Shown in pieces: positions 57,621 through 64,000 of a DNA stretch of 64,000 bases. The notes beneath the pieces are model-generated. The model was not told the origin of the DNA, did no database searches, and worked only from the letters and a program-made list of their open reading frames with translations. Numbering within the stretch: the first letter of the stretch is position 1; every line of letters begins with the position of its first letter. This stretch comes from Eutypella sp. D-1 (Eukaryota > Ascomycota > Sordariomycetes > Xylariales > Diatrypaceae), in assembly GCA_023313575.1 (NCBI GenBank), contig JAJTTP010000001.1, forward strand, positions 4,030,001 through 4,094,000. The letters are read 5' to 3'. Both the position numbers and the translations under genes were made by a program.

Positions 57621-59439
57621 TGGAGCAGTTTACGAATCTGCCATTTCTATCCCCAGCCGTTTGGATAATACGCCACAGTACACGCTCTACCCCCGATCTG
57701 CGAGGAATCTAATCTAGATTACGAGTCGAACTCACCATCATCCAATCGCGAATTCGTCAGCCAATTTCGATGTGATTTTTCCGCCGATTTTACTCAGTTA
57801 TCGATTAGGGAATAATTAGAGGGTCAGTGAATGCTGGGGAGGAATCAGCATGGCAAGAGGCCAGGAAAGAAAAGAGCCGTGCACGTCGGAAAAAAAACAG
57901 GGAAGACGTTCGGCGACTCTTTTTCACGAATTACGACTGCCTCAGTCCAACCCTAATGTCTATACGCCTAGTCTAATTTTCAACACACCTTGTGTCATAT
58001 CATATCTTCAGGACCTTCCTTTTTTGCACCAGCATTGTTCCACACACCCGACGGCCTCGTCCCACGGCCGTCTTCCGCGAATTAATATTCTCTCTTGGGG
58101 TAGGATGCTTGAGGAACTGTGTGCTTGTGGTCTTTTGCTTTTTTTTTCTCTTCTATGTGAGGGCTTGGTAGGTAATCCAGAAGGGGGATAAACGGGTGGA
58201 AGGGAAGGGTACGGGAGAGAGGTGCGCGAGTCGGCCCCCCCATCGGAATCTCGGCTGGTTAGTTGGTTGATTGATTGACGAAATTCAAGAGCAATGGATT
58301 GCCAACTGGCTATATTGGTGTGCTGCGTTGTCTTGCTAGAAAACTCGGAAAAAATGGACAATTTACTCTCATGTGTATGCGCCTCTTCAGTTTACACGTA
58401 GTCATATCGGTCTGTGTCACCAAGGTGACTGACTGTGTAGGATTAGCCCATAGGGTCCACATCCCATGAGCATCCCTAGGGAAAACTAGACCCAGAAGGT
58501 CTTCCGATTGAATTTAACGATGTACGACTATGAGTTACACCGCACGTCATCACTTGAAGCCTGTCATCCCGGGAAGTACTACGTACAGCGAGGACTCCGC
58601 GGCGCTTCTCTGGACGAAGTTGGAGGCCCCGGGTCTCCTTTGCTATACATCTAGACCCGCACCCTCGCAACACCATCAAAGGAATTGCTATGGTTGTAAG
58701 TGTCGATTAGAATCAGCTCACGTATTATAGATAGCGTTATATCCTGCGTAGAAGTCTTCCGGTGTATTCACAAGAGTAAACGTAGGCTTCGTATTTCAGT
58801 CCTTAGGTGCCCCCTGGAGTCATCTATACTTATATGTAAAAGGGGTCCTTATCCCTTCATTAAGTAGAAGTGTAGAATCTTCACGACATTCCGCATCACG
58901 GGATGGCCCGTCGAGGACGGCTGGCCCTACTTCATCCGTCATATTGGCGTCGTCACCTTCAGTATGATAGCCTGTGCTGTCGGATCCTGTACACCAGTGG
59001 TCTAGCTTTTTCCTCCTTTCACTTTATTGGTCCCGTGTGTTCTTTACCACCTCCCCTCCTGTCTCTCAAACTCTCGCACACTGACTTCCAGGAACAAACA
59101 GAAGTTTTTATTTACTTTGGCATCCCAGAACGACTGATACTGTTTAGACTACGATAGTTAAGGGGTTAAGACTTAAGGAGTTTGCATTATCATGAGAACT
59201 CACGACTTCAGCCGCCAGATATCGCCTAGTTATATCGCCTAGTATGAAATCATTTCTAGTAAGGGAGTATTGATCCAAATACTGGATCATTTCCAGTCGA
59301 TATGGATACTCGGTAAAAATTTGTCAGTTGCCACTCCAGTCGTTTCATGACCCGAGCAGCTAGACGGGTACCTCTCCCTGATACTCTCTCGTTGATCTTT
59401 CGCCGTCGTGCTTTGGAGACCTGGGGAAGTCTAGACCAA

Positions 59440-59630
59440 CCGTATTGTCTGTTGCCCCTTCGCCCCATAGCGTCCCGCACAGATATTTTTGCTGCTTCGA
59501 AACAACTCTCGTCCGATACCTCTGAGAGTGACCCCACAACATGTCGGAAACCAGCGGGTTGGGGAGCGCTAGCCAGGCAAATACACTCGTCAGCGAGATC
59601 TCTTGGCCTGCGATCACGCAGGTAGCCCAC
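59440..59630 (-). pseudogene. Decayed C-terminal fragment of a CHAT-domain (caspase-like) protein
   Basis: Minus-strand frame of which about 59463-59600 reads DLADECICLASAPQPAG then FRHVVGSLSEVSDESCF. This resembles the end of fungal TPR-CHAT proteins as I remember them (DEAI-LASAFQLAGFRHVIGTLWEV-D). The conserved Trp is Ser and the AFQLAG step has become APQPAG. No start codon, no recognisable catalytic His or Cys part and no upstream TPR region can be found, so it is a relic. Frames beyond 59440 (toward 59256) stay open but show no further match. CHAT proteins are caspase-like and linked to fungal heterokaryon incompatibility and NLR-type immunity. Confidence 0.55.
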
Positions 59631-60928
59631 AGTCGTTTACAAATGTTCCCACCTACGAAGTGAACTGTGTTGGGGCTCCTTACAAAGTTTAAGAATATCG
59701 CTTTGGCGTGAGGCCGGTGTCGTCTCCTACACCCCAGCCGTATCTAATCCCTGTGTTTGACACACAAAAAGGCAGGATGTTATTTTCGCGTGAATATCTT
59801 GCGACGCTGACAGGGTGATCAACCCAGTCCGCGGCTAGGGACTGACTACATCACATAGTATTCAAAGCGGTAGACTGAAGACCCTGTGTTGACTGGATGT
59901 CTTATTACAAATCGGAAAATTTCTGACCCGAGTAAGAAAAAAAGCATCATGCCACAGTTCGCCGAAATCCAGGTTGTGTCAAGCCTCCATTCCAAAATGC
60001 TTCTCCTCAACGATCAAGACACACTTTCAAGACGAGGGTACATGGCATACATATTAAATCCTATAGACGATGCTGGCAACAAAGATGTTTAAGGGGTGGA
60101 GTCACATCCCCCAATGAACATCTTTTCAATGTATTCATCCTACCGGGTATGTACTGAAGGGCCCTAGCAATATCGATACGATGCAAATGTGGTATGCTTT
60201 GAAATGTTGCGACTTGAAGGCCATGGCAAAGATCGACCTGTCATCATCGAGGTTTGACTGTCTCCTTTCTGAACGCCATCTTGGAAATTCAGATCTTCCA
60301 GTTTTGGAACCGTACATATTTAGCGCTACGTTAACACCGGGGAACGGTTTCGTCCCATAGTAGCATGGAGGCTAGAGCAAGGCGTTCGACATACGCTACC
60401 AGTGCCATCTGTGGGGGTTCATCGTTCGCATTGACAAAAAGAAAGGAAAAAATTACAGTTGCGGCTGAATTGGTTCACGGCACATGACTACGAGTAGGAA
60501 AGAAAAGGTGCCCTATGGGGGGTTACTGGGGGGGTAACAAGAAAAGCAAAGATCATAGCTGGTGGGTCATGACCGCGGATCACTACCTATCTTTTCACCC
60601 AACTGTAGTTCCAGGCTATCTCTCTTGGACCGCCATCATCTGCATATTAGTGCTTAGGGGAATGAATTTCGAAGGGGTAATAGAAAAGAAACTGGAGGAG
60701 TCGGAACTCGTCAGCTCTACTTCTAGTGCTAGACTGCGGAGTGCAAGTTCATGCGATAAGGACACAGCATGGTCACAAGATAGGCATACCCCGTTTACCA
60801 CGTGTTGAAGTTTATAGTTAGACGGCATATTCGCTATAGATCCTTTAATAGATAACGATATTGACGGGGTGCGTGGAATGTTCCATCCGGCTTGTGGTTC
60901 AGTGAACCGAAGACTTACTTAGTATTTG

Positions 60929-60978
60929 ACCCCTGGTTTGGGGGCCAACCCGACAATTTGTTAACCCCTGGTTTAGGG
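60929..60978. repeat. Short direct repeat ACCCCTGGTTTxGGG
   Basis: Two units 35 bp apart (60929-60943 and 60964-60978) differing at one base. Each unit has C and G runs that can pair as a small hairpin. Confidence 0.6.
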
Positions 60979-62720
60979 CCGAATGCATAGCAGGTTATAT
61001 ATTAAATTTACATATACCCCTGTAAAAATCACATGGGCCGAGTCGCCGACAACCACAGGAAACGCGTACGATACATAGATACGCATGTCAACTAACCTGG
61101 TTACAACTTACCGGATGGAAGGATGTTGCGTAGTTAGTGCGCCACATACCTACGTAGTAGATAACCATCTCCATTCACTCTCCACTTAGCTAGCCAGCCT
61201 GCATTGCCTGGAAATCACCAGCTTCAGCCGTACTCCATGCTATAACAGGAATTTTATTTATTCTCGGTACGATGTGCCCGATCGACAATCGACAGGTCGG
61301 GCTCCCGTGTGGAACAAATGCGAGATCATCCTTGATATAAGAGCTTGGCAGGACTCCTGACAACACTTTTGACAGATTAACTGGCATAGTGCTTGTGCCG
61401 GAGGGCTGGGCAGGTGGGTTTACAGGGGGGCAACAAGGAATCCGTTCACGAGTTACCAGACAGCGCTTGATGTATGATTATCAGCCCCGGGCAAAGTTGA
61501 CAGGCTGGTTGGCTGGCAGGAGCCGAGACCACGAACCACACATGTTCTATAGTGGAACAAGAGTGCAGTATCGTATATCTACGAGCGCACACTAGATCTA
61601 CTTAGGCCTGATACGTTACTGATGGGGTTCGTATACTGATAGTCTACTTGGCCAGCCAGTTTGTCGCGTTTGTATAGTAGTATACAAAAAAGACTTGGCT
61701 GGACGGCTGCCATACTCAAGTCTAACTCTCAAATTTAGATCCAACGTTTTCTTTCGGATCACTCTGACTATACGTTGGTCTTTCTGCTTCTTTTTCCCCC
61801 CTTCCCTTTTTACTCCCATAAACAAGTTTCTACGGGTAATACGAGCGTTACGATGGCTTTGCTTTGTAGAACTGCGCATCCTCTCGCATTTACTGAAGCA
61901 TTATACGAATCTGTATCTTCGCCGTTCCATTGTATTTGCCCCGATCTAAACCAATACCAAACCTGTGCTTTCTCGAACTAAGGAGAGAACCCGGGGTTCC
62001 GCGAGGTCAGTTCGAGGGCCTTGCGAGAACAGCGGAGAATAACGTGATCTATCACTCATTATACCCACTAGTTTTCGAATTACAGAAAGCTTAGCCTCAA
62101 GAAGAACCCCACCTATCCATAACTAGAGAAGATGTAAAACAATGGAGGCCCCCCGGGTCCTGGGGCCTGCAGGCAATAGAAGTTCGATGCTAACTACCTG
62201 ACGTTGCCTAACCGGCTTGAGGAACGCGCCAGGCCCGCCGCTGTGTTAGCGCTCGATCATGGCCTTTTGACTGCGGGCGTGAGTGCCTAGTTGGGCCGTG
62301 ATCCCCCACATGGCCTCTTCTAGAGTGCTGCGCGGCGATCCTCCAATGCAAATTACCAAAAGGAAGATCCCACCTTTTTTTCCGGAACCGGCCTCATGGC
62401 CGCATTTTCCGACCAGCTAGTCCAGGGGTCACGGTAGACGCCGCGAAGACACCGCCGAGTCGGGCTCAGTCCGTGCATTTCCTCATTACTAGATCGCTGG
62501 CACGCCGGCAGTTGAGGATACTACCTACATAAGTCATCTTCTTTTTGATGTCGTGGGTGTCTCATATGGATACTTCTACCCTCCGACGACCGTCCTCACC
62601 CGTTCCGCTCTTTGGTCTCCCGATATACTCCTTCTCAGAGAGTTGGAGGGCAATTCTATACTCCTAATCATTCTAATTCATTGACAGGTTCCGGATGCAC
62701 AGACTCGATACCCCTTCATC

Positions 62721-64000
62721 ATGGCCGAGATCGAGAACAGGGGACCCGAGCTGTTCAACGTCGCCATGACGTTGATGGTCATCGCGGTCGTAATTTGTAT
62801 ATTGCGGATCTATACTCGCGTATTTGTAGCGAAGGTGTTCGGGCTCGACGACTGGTTCATGTGCGCGGCCGCCATTTCATTCGTTCTTTTCGATGTATCT
62901 GCGATCATGGGCATTCATTATGGTACGGGAAGACATCGTGTTGACTTGGACCCGGCCGACTTTTCGGAAGCCATGAAGGTAGGACGAGACCGACAGGCAT
63001 GAAACTCGCCATCTCGCTGACCGCGACATAGTGGTGGTGGTATTGTTATATCTGGTATTGCATTACTATGATAACCTCCAAGATCTCCATCGGCGTCTTT
63101 CTGCTTCGCCTTACCCCCGTCAGGATCCACCATTGGATCATTTATATCGTGATGGTAAGCCTTACTTATCACCCAAGAGTTGATCGATGGCGATTGGGCC
63201 CTCCTAATAATAGTATTTACTGACACTGATATCGAACAGGCACTGACTGTTATTACCGGCGCCGTATTTTTCTTCGTCACCCTACTACAGTGCCAGCCGA
63301 TCAGCTACTTCTGGAATCAGAACCAGAAGGGGCACTGCGTCCCCACGGAAGTCATCATTGCCCTTACGTATCTGTACAGCGTGTTCAGCGTCATCTGTGA
63401 CTTCACATTTGCTATCCTTCCCATGTTCCTGATCCGCGGTCTCCAGATGGACTCGAGGACTAAGTGGGCTCTGGTCCCCATTCTGTGTTTAGCTTGCGTG
63501 TAAGTCGAAGGACCTTCACCCCCACTTCCGCGGGCGGCTTACTCATTTACCATTCCAGCGCGAGCATTGCGGTTGCGGTTCGGTTCGCCTATATTCACAA
63601 GTTCAAGGATCCCGACTTCTTATGTATGTTTTTTAGATCCTACTTCTCTATGATATCCCACGTACTGATATTATACAGGGGCGACTCTCGACATCGCCAT
63701 ATGGTCCTGTTCCGAACAGGGCTTGGCCGTCATAGCCGGTTGTCTGGCGACTCTGCGGCCCCTTGTCCGGACCATCGGCGAGTCCTGCGGCTTGTGGTCG
63801 ACTCCTACAGTGGTGCGGCGTTCGGCAGCGGACGACTTGGGGTCCGGGCATCTCGAGAGATCCAAGCGCCAAAGGACGGGCGACCAGAGCCTCAACAGCT
63901 TTGGCATGAACACGTTCATCCAGGCGGACGACGACGACCGACGGGACCCCGACGGCGATTTGAAGTACAACAAGAACATCTTCGCCACGACGACAATCAC
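62721..64000 (+). CDS. Pth11/rhodopsin-type seven-helix membrane protein, partial at right edge
   Basis: Fungal integral membrane protein of the rhodopsin-domain family (Pth11-like receptors); ligand unknown. Exons so far: 62721-62978, 63032-63154, 63240-63499, 63559-63623, 63679 to beyond 64000; phases agree. TM1 is VAMTLMVIAVVICILRIYTR, then the family hallmark KVFGLDDWFMCAA opens TM2. Next are YCITMITSKISIGVFLLRL, HHWIIYIVM, AVFFFVTLLQCQPISYFW and a second-loop Cys (KGHCVP). Then come SVICDFTFAILPMFLI and WALVPILCLACVASIAVAVR, and the end TLDIAIWSCSEQGLAVIAG. The C-terminal tail is charged (SKRQRTGDQSLNSFG). The last exon has no stop in the window, so the protein is truncated by the edge and not by mutation. 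No Cys-rich CFEM domain is present at the N-terminus, unlike the true Pth11 group. Confidence 0.85.

Larger units (their letters stand above)
57621..62720. other. 5.1 kb spacer with a decayed CHAT fragment
   Basis: Apart from the CHAT-domain relic (about 59440-59630) I support no gene here. The rest has short overlapping frames. Of note are a direct repeat with units at 60929-60943 and 60964-60978, an 11-mer GGGGGGGTAAC at 60528-60538 that matches the KRS1 spacer motif in reverse, and CG-rich sequence at 62200-62480. Confidence 0.45.

Noticed and set aside
59886..60092. 68-codon plus-strand frame near the CHAT relic
   Set aside because: No family recognised and on the opposite strand to the relic; kept out as unsupported.
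60515..60808. 97-codon frame after the CHAT relic
   Set aside because: One weak hydrophobic stretch, no similarity recognised, no flanking gene signals.
9237..64000. tRNA or rRNA genes
   Set aside because: No B-box-like GGTTCGANTCC with a matching cloverleaf or 5S-like sequence was found on reading; a tRNAscan run would settle it.

Overview
The window is nuclear DNA from a filamentous ascomycete (Pezizomycotina, most likely Sordariomycetes). The evidence is: short GT-AG introns (about 48-145 nt, one of 268 nt) with CTRAC-like branch sites; a block of AT-rich DNA made by repeat-induced point mutation (RIP); fungus-specific genes (RAX2, PKR1, LCL3, ARP9, a YVC1-type TRP channel, a Pth11/rhodopsin-like receptor); and long, microsatellite-rich spacers. 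No prokaryotic gene, tRNA, rRNA or CRISPR array was seen.

Layout. 1-9236 is a RIP-mutated nest of minus-strand Ty3/Gypsy LTR retrotransposons. Element A (1-4245, running off the left edge) sits inside the reverse-transcriptase end of element B (4246-8596). A non-RIPped solo LTR of the same family (5882-6314, + strand) with a perfect ATAAA target duplication interrupts B. 8602-9236 is a further RIPped remnant. GC content then recovers abruptly. From 9.7 kb on: an orphan small gene (9714-10294, +), cytosolic lysyl-tRNA synthetase (11119-13219, +, 5 exons), ARP9 (14861-17236, -, 3 exons), a SYLF-domain protein (19018-21275, -), a 7.4 kb gene-poor stretch, an F-box protein (28685-30359, -), another spacer, a second F-box protein (34241-36915, - with a GC-AG intron), PKR1 (39411-39938, +), SmD1 (40952-41500, +), MTQ2 (42119-42994, -), a small Cys-rich protein (44183-44593, -), a YVC1-like vacuolar TRP channel (45296-47931, -, 7 exons), LCL3 (49239-50096, +), RAX2 (53848-57620, +), a spacer with a decayed CHAT-domain fragment (about 59440-59630, -), and a rhodopsin-type membrane protein cut by the right edge (62721-64000, +).

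The genes are mostly unrelated housekeeping or cell-biology functions (translation, chromatin remodelling, splicing, V-ATPase assembly, release-factor methylation, vacuolar calcium, polarity) and do not form a metabolic cluster or an obvious novel multi-gene system. The least ordinary parts are the transposon nest with its late solo LTR, the orphan gene beside it, the CHAT relic, and short motifs dispersed through the spacers. All splice sites were assigned by eye from reading-frame continuity, splice consensus and remembered family sequence; no database search was possible.
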